DNA of 64,000 bases from Lachnospiraceae bacterium (GTDB taxonomy: Bacteria > Bacillota > Clostridia > Lachnospirales > Lachnospiraceae). A model generated the notes under the pieces. It worked only from the letters and a program-made list of their open reading frames with translations, did not search any database and had not been told where the DNA came from. The stretch spans positions 1 to 64,000 of the forward strand of contig JAAWAV010000014.1 of NCBI GenBank assembly GCA_022792335.1, written 5' to 3'. Shown piece after piece: positions 52,374 through 61,977 of the stretch. The position numbers were made by a program, and so were the translations under genes. Positions within the stretch are counted from its first letter, which is position 1; each line of letters opens with the position of its first letter.

Positions 52374-53038
52374 AAAGGTATGAAAGGAAATCAGAGCAGG
52401 AGGCAGAAGGAGAGAGACTGCCAGGCGTGAGCCCGGAGAAGCAGGAGAGAGAAGCCAAACAGGAAATGATGGGACAATTTGCCGGAGAGCCGGAAGGGGA
52501 AGAACGGAGCATGCTACGAGAGGTGCTCAGTTTTCTGGTATACGCTGCGGTGATTTTTGGTTGTACCTTTCTGATTATTATGTTTGTGGCACAGAGGACC
52601 AGCGTTTCCGGTCCGTCTATGAATGATACGCTTCAGGACGGAGATCAGTTGATTCTGGAGAAGATCAGCTATCGTTTTCGGAAACCAGAGCGGTTTGATG
52701 TGGTAGTATTCCGATATTCCCATGGGAAAGATCTTTACTATATCAAGCGGATCATCGGCCTTCCCGGCGAGACGGTTCAGATCATCGGAGCTGAGATTTA
52801 TATTGATGGGGAGCTTTTGGAGGAAGATTATGGCCTGGAACCAATCAAAGATCCAAAGCGAGCGGCAGAGCCTGTGATCCTCGGAGAAGATGAATATTTT
52901 GTGCTGGGGGACAATCGCAACAACAGTTCCGACAGCAGGGACCCTTCCGTGGCAAATATTAGACGAGAACAGATTGTGGGCCGGGCCTGGCTTCGCATCT
53001 GGCCACTGAATAAACTGGGATTTGTAAGTCACAGATAG
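52370..53038 (+). CDS. lepB: Signal peptidase I, second copy
   Basis: 222 aa. A charged, Glu-rich cytoplasmic stretch of about 45 residues precedes the membrane helix (about 55-77). The catalytic serine is in SGPSMNDTL near 82-90, the lysine in YYIKRIIGLPGE near 123-134, and GDNRNNSSDSRD near 182. It overlaps rbgA by 4 bases. Two paralogues in one cluster may differ in substrate preference. Confidence 0.92.
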   Translation: MKRYERKSEQEAEGERLPGVSPEKQEREAKQEMMGQFAGEPEGEERSMLREVLSFLVYAAVIFGCTFLIIMFVAQRTSVSGPSMNDTLQDGDQLILEKISYRFRKPERFDVVVFRYSHGKDLYYIKRIIGLPGETVQIIGAEIYIDGELLEEDYGLEPIKDPKRAAEPVILGEDEYFVLGDNRNNSSDSRDPSVANIRREQIVGRAWLRIWPLNKLGFVSHR

Positions 53039-53085
53039 CAGGAGAAAATCAGACCGAAGGCAGCAAGGCGAAGGATGAGTAAAAG

Positions 53086-53841
53086 ATGACCGTACAGGAG
53101 ATAAAAATGCAGTTGGAGCAGTCAGGCAATGCGGAGCTTCCCGCATTGCTTGACTTATATAGAAGGGATGAACGGGCAGGGGTAAGAAAGCTTGTAGTGG
53201 CAGCCGAAAAAAGACAGCAAGCTTTGGAAAAGGAATATGCCCGTCTGGAGTCCATGACAGTCTATGAGAAGGAATATGAATCCTTTGGAGTTCTCTGTGG
53301 AATTGATGAGGCCGGAAGGGGCCCTCTGGCCGGGCCAGTGGCTGCAGCAGCAGTCATTTTGCCTGAGGATTGCCGGATTCTTTATCTGAACGATTCCAAA
53401 AAACTTTCTGAGCAGAAACGGGAGATGCTCTATGAGGAAATTATGGAGCAGGCCGTCAGCGTGGGAGTCGGGCTTGTGGGACCGGCCAGAATCGACGAGA
53501 TCAACATCCTTCAGGCCACTTATGAAGCGATGCGGGAGGCGGTAGACAGGCTCTCCATACGGCCGGATGTCTGTCTGAATGATGCAGTTACCATCCCGGG
53601 GCTTTCCTTTTCAGTCCGGCAGGTTCCGATTATCCGGGGAGACGCAAAGAGCCTTTCCATTGCAGCGGCCAGTATTGTTGCGAAAGTAACCAGAGATCGG
53701 CTGATGCGGGAATATGAGAAGCTTTATCCGGAATATGGGTTTGCAGGTCACAAAGGTTATGGGTCTGCCTCTCATATGGAAGCGATTCGTCACTATGGTC
53801 CCAGCCCGATTCACAGAAGAAGTTTTTTGAAACATATCTAG
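53086..53841 (+). CDS. rnhB: Ribonuclease HII
   Basis: 251 aa. The catalytic start GIDEAGRGPLAGPV lies near residue 71, after an N-terminal extension of about 65 residues as in Bacillus RnhB. NDSKKLSEQKRE near 104 and SIAAASIVAKVTRDRLM near 189-205 are also present. It removes ribonucleotides and RNA primers from DNA hybrids. Confidence 0.95.
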   Translation: MTVQEIKMQLEQSGNAELPALLDLYRRDERAGVRKLVVAAEKRQQALEKEYARLESMTVYEKEYESFGVLCGIDEAGRGPLAGPVAAAAVILPEDCRILYLNDSKKLSEQKREMLYEEIMEQAVSVGVGLVGPARIDEINILQATYEAMREAVDRLSIRPDVCLNDAVTIPGLSFSVRQVPIIRGDAKSLSIAAASIVAKVTRDRLMREYEKLYPEYGFAGHKGYGSASHMEAIRHYGPSPIHRRSFLKHI

Positions 53842-53862
53842 CTGACGGCAGGAAAGGAGCAG

Positions 53863-54219
53863 ATGTATTTGAACCGACAGGAGACAGGCGCCAGATATGA
53901 GGAGGAGGCGGCCAGGGCTTTATATGCGAGAGGATATCGGATCCTGGAGAGAAATTTCCGGTGTCGTTTTGGAGAAATCGATATTATTGCCAGGCATCAG
54001 GGACTCCTGGTGTTTGTGGAGGTCAAATACAGAAGAGATTCCCGGAACGGATTTCCGGAGGAAGCAGTGGACAGAAGAAAGCAGGCAGCTATCCAAAAAG
54101 CTGCGGAGGTTTATATGCATCGCTACGGTTATGACTGGTGGGCCGGTTGTCGGTTTGACGTGGTATCCTTTCTGGGAGAAGAGATCCGGATCATCGAAGA
54201 TGCTTTTTGGAAGGAGTAA
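53863..54219 (+). CDS. yraN: YraN family (UPF0102) nuclease-fold protein
   Basis: 118 aa. The pattern GARYEEEAARALYARGYRILERNFRCRFGEIDIIARH and LVFVEVKYR is that of the restriction-endonuclease-like YraN fold. The E-x-D-to-E-V-K residues suggest metal binding. Function is not established. It usually follows rnhB, as here. Confidence 0.9.
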   Translation: MYLNRQETGARYEEEAARALYARGYRILERNFRCRFGEIDIIARHQGLLVFVEVKYRRDSRNGFPEEAVDRRKQAAIQKAAEVYMHRYGYDWWAGCRFDVVSFLGEEIRIIEDAFWKE

Positions 54220-54240
54220 AGGGGAGGGAGTAACGGAGCA

Positions 54241-55098
54241 ATGGAAATTTTTTGGAATCGAAAGAAGGGGGCGCCGGGTGCTGGGTTACGATACCGGGAG
54301 AAAAACGAGATCCCTTTTTTGAGTTTTCCTCTTCTGGAGGAATACAGCAGTCTGGTGACCCATGGATTTTCCACCAGACTCGGAGGAGTCAGCGAGGGAG
54401 ACCTGGCGACGATGAATCTGGGGTTTAGCCGGGGGGACGAGAGAACGCGGGTCATGGAAAACTATAGAAGGATGGCTGAGGCCCTTGAACTCCCTCTGGA
54501 ACGGATGGTACTTTCCATGCAGACCCATACTGCCAATGTACGGGTGGTGACAGAAGATGACGTAGGAAACGGAATCTTCCGTCCCCTTCCCTATAAGAAT
54601 GTGGACGGTCTGATTACCAATGTAAGGAACATTCCTCTCGTCACCTTTTATGCAGACTGCGTTCCGCTTTACGTAGTGGATCCGGTCCATAAAGCCATCG
54701 GCCTTTCTCATTCCGGGTGGAGGGGAACGGTGAAACGGATGGGAGCAGTGACACTGAGCGCCATGAAAGAAGTTTACAGGACGAGACCGGAGGATGTTCT
54801 GGTGGGCATTGGCCCCAGTATCTGTCGGGACTGTTATGAAGTAAGCCTGGATGTGGCGGAAGAATTTCGTCTGGCTTTTGGAGCGGAAGCAGAAAGACTC
54901 CTTGACGAAAAAGCAGACGGAAAGTTCCAGTTAGATTTGTGGGAAGCCAACCGACAGGTCTTTCTGGAAGCAGGAGTAAAAAGTGAACATCTGGCGGTGA
55001 CAGATATCTGCACTTGCTGCAATCCCGAGCTTTTATTTTCTCACAGGGCCTCTAAGGGGAAGCGGGGCAATCTGGCTGCTTTCCTCTGCCTGAAATAA
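54241..55098 (+). CDS. pgeF: Purine nucleoside phosphorylase / multicopper polyphenol oxidase-fold protein PgeF (YfiH)
   Basis: 285 aa. Zinc-binding histidine and cysteines in MQTHTANVRVV near 94, ADCVPLYVVD near 138 and SHSGWRGTVKRMG near 156. CTCCNPELLFSHR near 257 is typical of the YfiH/LACC1 family. The family includes nucleoside phosphorylases and an editing enzyme for peptidoglycan precursors. The exact role here is uncertain. Confidence 0.88.
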   Translation: MEIFWNRKKGAPGAGLRYREKNEIPFLSFPLLEEYSSLVTHGFSTRLGGVSEGDLATMNLGFSRGDERTRVMENYRRMAEALELPLERMVLSMQTHTANVRVVTEDDVGNGIFRPLPYKNVDGLITNVRNIPLVTFYADCVPLYVVDPVHKAIGLSHSGWRGTVKRMGAVTLSAMKEVYRTRPEDVLVGIGPSICRDCYEVSLDVAEEFRLAFGAEAERLLDEKADGKFQLDLWEANRQVFLEAGVKSEHLAVTDICTCCNPELLFSHRASKGKRGNLAAFLCLK

Positions 55099-55197
55099 GC
55101 AGAGGCTATGACAGGAAACGTCTCTGGGGGGGCTTATAGAAGTGGAAGAGAATGTTAAAAACTGGATTTACAGAATAACGACAGAAGGAGAAACGAA

Positions 55198-56202
55198 ATG
55201 TTAGACGGAAAAAAGACGCTGTTTAGCGGAATGCAGGCGACGGGGAATCTGACACTTGGAAATTATCTTGGCGCACTGAAAAACTGGGTGACCATCAGCG
55301 ACGAATATCAATGTTTTTATAGTGTGGTGGATATGCATTCCATTACCGTGCGCCAGGATCCGGCGACGCTCAGAAAGCGGGCCAGAGTCCTCATGAGCCT
55401 TTATCTTGCAGCAGGGCTGGATCCGAAAAAGAACTGTATTTATTATCAGTCTCATGTTTCCGCCCATGCGGAGCTGGCCTGGATTTTGAACTGCTTTACC
55501 TATATGGGCGAACTGAACCGGATGACTCAGTTTAAGGACAAGGCCGCTAAACACGCCGATAATATCAATGCAGGACTCTTTACTTACCCGGTTTTGATGG
55601 CGGCGGATATTCTTCTGTATCAGGCTGATGTGGTTCCGGTAGGGATCGATCAGATGCAGCATTTGGAAATTACCAGGGATATTGCTCAGAGATTCAATTC
55701 CGTATATGGAGAAGTTTTTACGATTCCGGAGGTATATCTTGGGAAGGTGGGGGCCAAGATTATGAGTCTCCAGGATCCCTCGAAAAAGATGTCCAAATCG
55801 GATGAAAATCCCAATGGAAGTATTTATCTGATGGACGATCAAGATACCATTATGCGAAAATGTAAAAGAGCCGTTACAGATTCGGTGGGAGAAATTCGCT
55901 ACAGCGACGAGCAGCCGGGCCTAAAAAATCTGATTGAGATTTATCGGGCCTGTACGGGGAAAACGGCAGACGAGGTGGTAAAGGAATTTGACGGGAAGGG
56001 ATACGGCGACTTTAAAGCGGCTGTGGGCGAGGCTGTGGCCGCCGTACTGGTGCCTCTTCAGGCAGAACAGGCGAAGCTGATGGCAGATAAGGCTTATCTG
56101 GACGGCATCATCAAAGAAAATGCAGAAAAAGCCGGCTATTATGCCAATAAAACGCTTCGGAAGGTACAAAAGAAGGTTGGGTTCCCGGAACGGGTGCGCT
56201 AG
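55198..56202 (+). CDS. trpS: Tryptophanyl-tRNA synthetase
   Basis: 334 aa class I synthetase. HIGH-type GNLTLGNYLGAL near residues 17-28 and KKMSKSDENPNGS near 197-209. ATG after GAAGGAGAAACGA. No T-box could be found in the 100 bases upstream, unlike leuS. Confidence 0.96.
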   Translation: MLDGKKTLFSGMQATGNLTLGNYLGALKNWVTISDEYQCFYSVVDMHSITVRQDPATLRKRARVLMSLYLAAGLDPKKNCIYYQSHVSAHAELAWILNCFTYMGELNRMTQFKDKAAKHADNINAGLFTYPVLMAADILLYQADVVPVGIDQMQHLEITRDIAQRFNSVYGEVFTIPEVYLGKVGAKIMSLQDPSKKMSKSDENPNGSIYLMDDQDTIMRKCKRAVTDSVGEIRYSDEQPGLKNLIEIYRACTGKTADEVVKEFDGKGYGDFKAAVGEAVAAVLVPLQAEQAKLMADKAYLDGIIKENAEKAGYYANKTLRKVQKKVGFPERVR

Positions 56203-56268
56203 TAACAGGCTCTGGACGACAGGAAAACGAGGACAAGACAGGATCAGAGGAGAAAGGTGGAAAAATCG

Positions 56269-57156
56269 ATGAAGCTTGTCACATATTTATATGAAGGAAA
56301 CCAGGCCGTAGGCGTTTTGACTCCGGAAGGAGAAGTGGTGTGCCCGGTAAAGGAGCTGGGATTTCCCTGTAAAGATATGAATGATCTGATAGATGCTCTG
56401 GCAGAAAGAGGAGCTTCCGATCTTCGAAAGGCGACAGAGGCAGGAAGTTTTGCAGGAGGGATTCCTGTGGAGAAAGTAACAGTTCTGGCTCCGATTCCAG
56501 TGCCGAGACAGGATGTAATCTGCCTGGGGATTAATTATATGGCTCATGCGGAAGAATCTGCCCGGTATAAGAAAGAAGCCTTTGGAGGGGAGCGGCCTTA
56601 TGCCGTCTATTTTTCTAAACGGGTGGGCGAAGCAGTGCGTCCGGACGGCTGGATTGACGGCCATTTTGACATGGTGGAACGGCTGGATTATGAAGTAGAG
56701 CTGGCAGTGATCATCGGAAAAGATGCAAGGGGCGTCTCCGAGGAAGAGGCGGCAGATTATATTTTCGGCTATACCATTATGAACGACGTCAGCGCCAGAG
56801 AGCTTCAGATTCGCCACAAACAATGGTATTTTGGAAAGAGTCTGGATGGTTTTACCCCCATGGGGCCCTGGATTGTGACAGCGGACGAGTTTTCTTTTCC
56901 GCCGAAACTGTCCATTCAGTCAAAGGTCAACGGGGAACTCAGACAGAATAGCAATACGGAGCTTTTGATTTTTGGACTGCCCCATATTATCCAGGAGCTT
57001 TCCGCGGGGATGACCCTGAAGGCAGGGACCATCATCGCGACAGGAACTCCGGCTGGGGTCGGTATGGGATTTGAGCCGCCCCGGTTTTTAAAATCCGGGG
57101 ATGTGGTGGAGTGTACCATTGAGGGGATCGGAACTTTGAAAAATACAGTCCGGTGA
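56269..57156 (+). CDS. Fumarylacetoacetate hydrolase family protein
   Basis: 295 aa. The C-terminal FAH domain (residues about 80-295) contains YEVELAVIIGKDARGVS, YTIMNDVSARELQ and ATGTPAGVGMG, with the metal-binding acidic residues. Members hydrolyse or decarboxylate acylpyruvates or oxaloacetate. The substrate cannot be told from sequence. ATG at 56269 preferred; a GTG at 56257 also has a plausible ribosome site. The stop overlaps the GNAT gene (GTGA). Confidence 0.86.
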   Translation: MKLVTYLYEGNQAVGVLTPEGEVVCPVKELGFPCKDMNDLIDALAERGASDLRKATEAGSFAGGIPVEKVTVLAPIPVPRQDVICLGINYMAHAEESARYKKEAFGGERPYAVYFSKRVGEAVRPDGWIDGHFDMVERLDYEVELAVIIGKDARGVSEEEAADYIFGYTIMNDVSARELQIRHKQWYFGKSLDGFTPMGPWIVTADEFSFPPKLSIQSKVNGELRQNSNTELLIFGLPHIIQELSAGMTLKAGTIIATGTPAGVGMGFEPPRFLKSGDVVECTIEGIGTLKNTVR

Positions 57157-57626
57157 CAGCGGAGAAAAAGATGGACGAACTGGAATTTAGGGAAAATGTC
57201 ATTGATGTGGATACATATCTGAAGCTGCGGGCTTCGGTGGGCTGGAAAGTGCTTACCAGAGAACAGGCTGGAATGGCCCTGAAGGGAAGCCTTTATACGG
57301 TTGGTCTTTATATTGCAGGGCAGCCGGTGGGCATGGGCCGGCTGGTGGGCGACGGAGCGGTGATTTGTTACATACAGGATTTGATTGTTCATCCGAACGC
57401 ACAGGGGCTTGGGGTCGGCCATATGCTGATGGAGCGTCTGATTGCCCATACGGAGGCGCTCACGCAGGAGGGGACGGAGATGATGCTGGATTTGATGTGC
57501 GCGAAAGGGCGGGAAGCTTTCTATCGTTCTCATGGATTTCTGGCAAGACCGACGAAAGAACTTGGGCCGGGGATGATTCGGTACTTGGACAAACGTAGAT
57601 CTTTGCAAGAGGATCGCACGACTTGA
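57153..57626 (+). CDS. GNAT family N-acetyltransferase
   Basis: 157 aa. The acetyl-CoA loop is in DLIVHPNAQGLGVGHMLMERLI, near residues 77-98. The start is GTG, overlapping the preceding stop by 3 bases, so the pair is probably co-translated. Acceptor unknown. Confidence 0.83.
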   Translation: MTAEKKMDELEFRENVIDVDTYLKLRASVGWKVLTREQAGMALKGSLYTVGLYIAGQPVGMGRLVGDGAVICYIQDLIVHPNAQGLGVGHMLMERLIAHTEALTQEGTEMMLDLMCAKGREAFYRSHGFLARPTKELGPGMIRYLDKRRSLQEDRTT

Positions 57627-57650
57627 ACTTGGGAAAGGGAGTGATAGGCA

Positions 57651-57980
57651 ATGGCGTCAAACATAGAATTTGTGGAATTTATGGTCGATCAGCTACAGGG
57701 AGCAGGAACTGTCACCTACAGAAAAATGTTTGGGGAGTATGGACTTTATTGCAATGGAAAAATTTTTTCCGTGATCTGCGACGATCAGTTTTATATCAAG
57801 ATAACGGAAGCAGGGAGAAGGATCTGTCCGGCTCTGACAGAGGCGCCGCCCTATCCGAGCGCGAAAAATTATTTTCTTGTGGAACAGGTGGAGGATCGGG
57901 AGTTATTAAACAGACTGGTCACAGCGACCTGTGCAGAACTTCCGGAACCGAAACCAAAAAAACGGAAGAAAAAAGACTGA
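57651..57980 (+). CDS. TfoX N-terminal domain protein
   Basis: 109 aa. VTYRKMFGEYGLYCNGKIFSVI and YFLVEQVEDRELLNRLV fit the TfoX/Sxy N-terminal domain without the C-terminal half. The tail is a Lys/Pro-rich stretch (PEPKPKKRKKKD). TfoX regulates competence in Gammaproteobacteria, but single-domain Firmicute proteins have no proven role. Confidence 0.82.
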   Translation: MASNIEFVEFMVDQLQGAGTVTYRKMFGEYGLYCNGKIFSVICDDQFYIKITEAGRRICPALTEAPPYPSAKNYFLVEQVEDRELLNRLVTATCAELPEPKPKKRKKKD

Positions 57981-58037
57981 GATTTGTTTTTCATAAGAAA
58001 AAGGGCAAAGGAAAAGATGTCTGAGAGGAGAATCGCT

Positions 58038-59972
58038 ATGGCGTCACAAGGCAAGAATCATCCGGATCATTCCAGGGGAACGGAACATCCATCTGGGAAA
58101 TACAAAAGAAAGCTGGCACTAAGCGATCAGGCTTTGCTCCGTGTAGAGAAGCCTGCCCGCTATATTGGCGGTGAGATAAATGCAGTTATGAAAGACCCGG
58201 ATGAGGTGGACGTCCGGTTCGCCATGTGTTTTCCGGATGTGTATGAGATTGGAATGTCCCATCTGGGAATCCAGATTCTCTATGATATGTTTAACCGAAG
58301 GGAAGATGTCTGGTGTGAACGGGTCTACTCTCCCTGGCTGGATATGGACAGACTGCTCCGGGAGGAGAAGATTCCTCTGTTTACGCTGGAAAGCCAGGCT
58401 CCAGTAAAGGAAATGGACTTTCTTGGCATTACCATCCAGTATGAAATGTGTTATACCAATATTTTGCAGATTCTGGATCTGTCCGGGATTCCTCTTTTTT
58501 CCTCAGAACGGGGAGAGGAGAGTCCCATCGTCATCGGAGGCGGTCCCTGCGCCTATAACCCGGAGCCTATCGCCGAATTTTTTGATCTGTTTTATATTGG
58601 AGAGGGAGAAACGGTTTATTACGACCTGATTGACTTGTATCAAAAAACACAGGCGGCAGGAGAGGGGCGTCAGGCATTTTTAGAACAGGCGGCAGAAATC
58701 CCCGGAATCTATGTACCGGCTTTTTATGAGGTGGAATATCATGAAGATGGGACCTTAAAAGCCATGAGGCCAAACAATCCTCATGCGCCGGAAAAGGTAG
58801 TCAAACAGCTTGTAGTGGATATGAAAGAGACCTTTTATCCGGAAAAGCCGTTGGTGCCTTATCTGAAGGCCACCCAGGACCGGGTAGTGTTGGAAATCCA
58901 GCGGGGCTGTATCCGGGGGTGCCGGTTTTGCCAGGCAGGGATGGTTTATCGGCCCGTCAGGGAGCGGGATCTGGAAGAACTAAAGCAATATGCCGTAAAA
59001 CTTCTGGAGAATACCGGTCATGATGAAATCTCCTTAAGCTCGCTTAGCTCCAGCGATTATACCCATTTAAAAGAACTGGTCTCTTTTCTGATTGAGAAAT
59101 TTGGGGAAAAAGATGTGAATATTTCTCTGCCATCCCTTCGTATTGACGCTTTTTCCCTGGATGTGATGAGTCGGGTGCAGGATGTGAAAAAGAGCAGCCT
59201 GACCTTTGCGCCGGAGGCCGGAAGCCAGCGGATGCGAAATGTGATCAACAAAGGATTGACGGAGGAGGAGATTCTTTCCGGGGCGGCAGAAGCATTCAGA
59301 GGCGGCTGGAATAAAGTAAAGCTTTATTTTATGCTGGGCCTTCCCACAGAGGCAGAGGAGGATATAGAAGGAATTGCCGCTCTTGCCAACCGGGTGGCAG
59401 GAGTATACTACGAGGTGGTTCCAAAGGAAGCGAGACAGGGTAGGGTACAGGTAAATTCCAGCACCTCCTTTTTTATCCCGAAACCCTTTACTCCTTTGCA
59501 GTGGGCTTCTATGTTTACCAAAGAAGAATATCTGGATAAGGCTCGCAAAGTCAACGATGCCATGAAGCGTCAGCTCAATCACAAAAGTCTCCGCTATAAC
59601 TGGCACGAGGCGGATGTTTCCGTGCTGGAAGGCGTTCTGGCAAGAGGAGACAGAAGGGTAAGCCGGGTCATTCTGGAGGCTTACCGCCTGGGCTGCCTTT
59701 ATGATTCCTGGTCAGAGTGTTTTGATAATGACAAATGGATGGCGGCTTTTGAGGCCGCGGGGCTGGAGATTGATTTTTATAATCTCAGAGAACGTTCTCT
59801 GGAAGAGCTTCTTCCCTGGGATTTTATTGACACAGGAGTCACGAAAGAGTTTCTAAAACGGGAGTGGAAACGGGCCATGGAAGGAGTTGTCACGCCGAAC
59901 TGCCGTGTAAGTTGCCAGGGCTGCGGTGTCAGAAAATTCGGAGGAGGCGTGTGTTTTGAAGATCAGGATTAA
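58038..59972 (+). CDS. B12-binding-type radical SAM protein (TIGR03960 family)
   Basis: 644 aa. An N-terminal cobalamin-binding-like Rossmann region (about 20-200, MCFPDVYEIGMSHLGIQ and GGGPCAYNPEP) precedes a radical SAM domain with CIRGCRFCQ near 290-298, binding the 4Fe-4S cluster. Function unknown, but it is found with the DUF2344 gene and RNase G in Clostridia, as here. ATG at 58038 is chosen because GAGAGGAG precedes it by 7 bases. In-frame ATG at 58017 is also possible. Confidence 0.88.
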   Translation: MASQGKNHPDHSRGTEHPSGKYKRKLALSDQALLRVEKPARYIGGEINAVMKDPDEVDVRFAMCFPDVYEIGMSHLGIQILYDMFNRREDVWCERVYSPWLDMDRLLREEKIPLFTLESQAPVKEMDFLGITIQYEMCYTNILQILDLSGIPLFSSERGEESPIVIGGGPCAYNPEPIAEFFDLFYIGEGETVYYDLIDLYQKTQAAGEGRQAFLEQAAEIPGIYVPAFYEVEYHEDGTLKAMRPNNPHAPEKVVKQLVVDMKETFYPEKPLVPYLKATQDRVVLEIQRGCIRGCRFCQAGMVYRPVRERDLEELKQYAVKLLENTGHDEISLSSLSSSDYTHLKELVSFLIEKFGEKDVNISLPSLRIDAFSLDVMSRVQDVKKSSLTFAPEAGSQRMRNVINKGLTEEEILSGAAEAFRGGWNKVKLYFMLGLPTEAEEDIEGIAALANRVAGVYYEVVPKEARQGRVQVNSSTSFFIPKPFTPLQWASMFTKEEYLDKARKVNDAMKRQLNHKSLRYNWHEADVSVLEGVLARGDRRVSRVILEAYRLGCLYDSWSECFDNDKWMAAFEAAGLEIDFYNLRERSLEELLPWDFIDTGVTKEFLKREWKRAMEGVVTPNCRVSCQGCGVRKFGGGVCFEDQD

Positions 59973-60648
59973 ATTCAAAAAAACAGGGAGCATGAAATTC
60001 ATCGGCCATCTGGATGTCATGCGGTACTTTCAGAAGGTCAACCGAAGGGCCGGCGTGGATATTGCCTATTCAGGCGGGTTCAGCCCTCATCAGCTTATGT
60101 CCTTTGCTTCGCCTTTGGGCCTTGGCCTTACCAGCGAGGGAGAGTATCTGGATATGGAGCTTTTGTCCTCAGAATCTTCCGAAAACATGATCGAACGGAT
60201 GAATGCAGTCATGGCGGAAGGAATGGAGATTATAAGCTTTCTGAAACTTCCGGAACATACAAAAACGGCCATGTCTGTGGTGGTGGCGGCCGATTATCTT
60301 CTGACGCCGGAGAAAGCGTTGTGGGAGGACTGGAAGGAGACTGCAGAACATTTTTTTGCTCAGAAGGTAATTTGGGTTCGCAAAAAGACAAAAAAGAGTG
60401 AAAAGGAAGTTGATATCCGTCCTCTTGTTTATCGTTGGCATTTTGACGGACAGAGCCTTTTTCTTACACTGGCCTCGGGGAGCGCCGACAACTTAAAACC
60501 GGAGCTTTTGCTGGAAGCGTTTTTTCAGTATGCCGGAAAGGTTTACGAGCCCTGCAGTTTTTCCATTCACCGCCTAGAACTTTATGCCAGGGAGGAAGAA
60601 AGCGGCCGTTTGATTCCTCTTTCCGACTTCGGGGAGAAAATTTTATGA
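59956..60648 (+). CDS. TIGR03936 (DUF2344) radical SAM-associated protein
   Basis: 230 aa. The start IRIKFKKTGSMKFIGHLDVMRYFQ and FSPHQLMSFASPLGLGL are family hallmarks. In many bacteria this is fused to the preceding radical SAM protein. Here the TTG at 59956, 8 bases after GGAGGAGG, overlaps the upstream gene by 17 bases, so the two are likely translated together. Suspected tRNA or rRNA modification role is inference from family context. Confidence 0.85.
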   Translation: MKIRIKFKKTGSMKFIGHLDVMRYFQKVNRRAGVDIAYSGGFSPHQLMSFASPLGLGLTSEGEYLDMELLSSESSENMIERMNAVMAEGMEIISFLKLPEHTKTAMSVVVAADYLLTPEKALWEDWKETAEHFFAQKVIWVRKKTKKSEKEVDIRPLVYRWHFDGQSLFLTLASGSADNLKPELLLEAFFQYAGKVYEPCSFSIHRLELYAREEESGRLIPLSDFGEKIL

Positions 60649-61922
60649 GGCGGATCATCGTTACGAAGCTGGATGGCTCACTCATAACGGCAGAAGAAGA
60701 GAACGGAAGGATTACAGGCCTTTTTCTGGAGCCGGCCGGGACAAAATCCCTGGTGGGGAGGATTTATGTGGGGCAGGTCCGGCGCATCGTAAAAAATATT
60801 CGGGCGGCTTTTGTGGAAATGGGGCAGGGAATGATGTGTTTTTACCCCCTGGAGGAATGGGAACGCTATCCTCTGCCAGGGGCAAAGCAAAGAGTACTCA
60901 AAGAAGGAGATGGACTGGTTTTTCAGATTGGGAAGGATGCCGTTAAGACCAAGGCTCCGGTGGGAACGACCAGCCTTACGTTTACAGGACAGTATCTTGT
61001 GCTTATGACGGGGAAAACCGGGATTTTTTTCTCTTCCAAAATCAAGGACGAAGCCAGAAAACAGGAATTGAGAGAGATTCTTTCCGAAAGGGCGGAAGGC
61101 AGATTTCCTTTTGGACTGATTGTGCGAACCAACGGGGCGACGGCTCCCAGAGAGGCGCTCTTGTCAGAATTTGAGGAGCTCTTTTTGGAAGCTTCCCGCG
61201 TCTTTTCTCTCTGGGAGACCAGAACCGCCGGGACGCTTCTCTATGAACCGGAGCCGGCTTTTCTTTCAGAGATTTTCAATAACCGGACAGAGAGTCTTTT
61301 GGAAGTGGTTACGGATGACAGAAAAATCTATGAGTTGGTGGAGAAAAAAGAGACGGCTCTTCAGAAAGAGAATGAGACGCTTCGCCTGCCAGATCTTAGA
61401 CTTTATGAAGATTCCTATCCGCTTTCTAAACTGTACAGTCTGGAAACAGCCCTTTCCAGAGCCCTCTCCGAAAAGGTATGGTTAAAATCAGGAGGCTCTC
61501 TTGTCATTGAACCTACGGAGGCGCTGGTATCTATAGATGTCAATACTGGAAAGTTTGAGGGAAAGAAAAATCTGGAGGAGACGTTTCTCAAAATCAATCT
61601 GGAAGCAGCGGCGGAGATCGCCGTTCAACTGAGACTGCGGAACCTGTCGGGAATTATTTTGGTGGATTTTATTGATATGGAGGAGGAAGATCATAAGGAA
61701 CAGCTTCTGAAGGCTTTTGGAAGCGCCCTTCAGAAAGATTCCGTAAAGGTAAACCTTCTTGGTTTCACCAGGCTGAATCTGGTGGAACTGACCAGAAAAA
61801 AAGTAAGGAAGCCCCTTCATGAGCTTGTGACTGGAGAAAATGGGACAAAAAGGACCAAAAAACAAGGAAATAATACGGATATTTTCAAGAATCCTCTTGC
61901 ATTTCTCAGGGAAAAGTGCTAG
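60645..61922 (+). CDS. rng: Ribonuclease E/G family protein
   Basis: 425 aa. N-terminal S1-like region (AGTKSLVGRIYVGQVRRIVKNIRAAFVEMGQ, about 26-60) and the catalytic core with VSIDVNTGKFEG near 296-307 and DFIDMEEEDHKEQLL near 343-357, holding the metal-binding aspartates. Shorter than E. coli RNase G (489), with a Lys/Thr-rich tail. Starts in ATGA overlap. rplU-rpmA, often next, are absent. Confidence 0.92.
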   Translation: MRRIIVTKLDGSLITAEEENGRITGLFLEPAGTKSLVGRIYVGQVRRIVKNIRAAFVEMGQGMMCFYPLEEWERYPLPGAKQRVLKEGDGLVFQIGKDAVKTKAPVGTTSLTFTGQYLVLMTGKTGIFFSSKIKDEARKQELREILSERAEGRFPFGLIVRTNGATAPREALLSEFEELFLEASRVFSLWETRTAGTLLYEPEPAFLSEIFNNRTESLLEVVTDDRKIYELVEKKETALQKENETLRLPDLRLYEDSYPLSKLYSLETALSRALSEKVWLKSGGSLVIEPTEALVSIDVNTGKFEGKKNLEETFLKINLEAAAEIAVQLRLRNLSGIILVDFIDMEEEDHKEQLLKAFGSALQKDSVKVNLLGFTRLNLVELTRKKVRKPLHELVTGENGTKRTKKQGNNTDIFKNPLAFLREKC

Positions 61923-61977
61923 ATTTATATTTGTGGATTTTATCCCAGTATATTATAGTTAAAATGGAGGATGAGAA

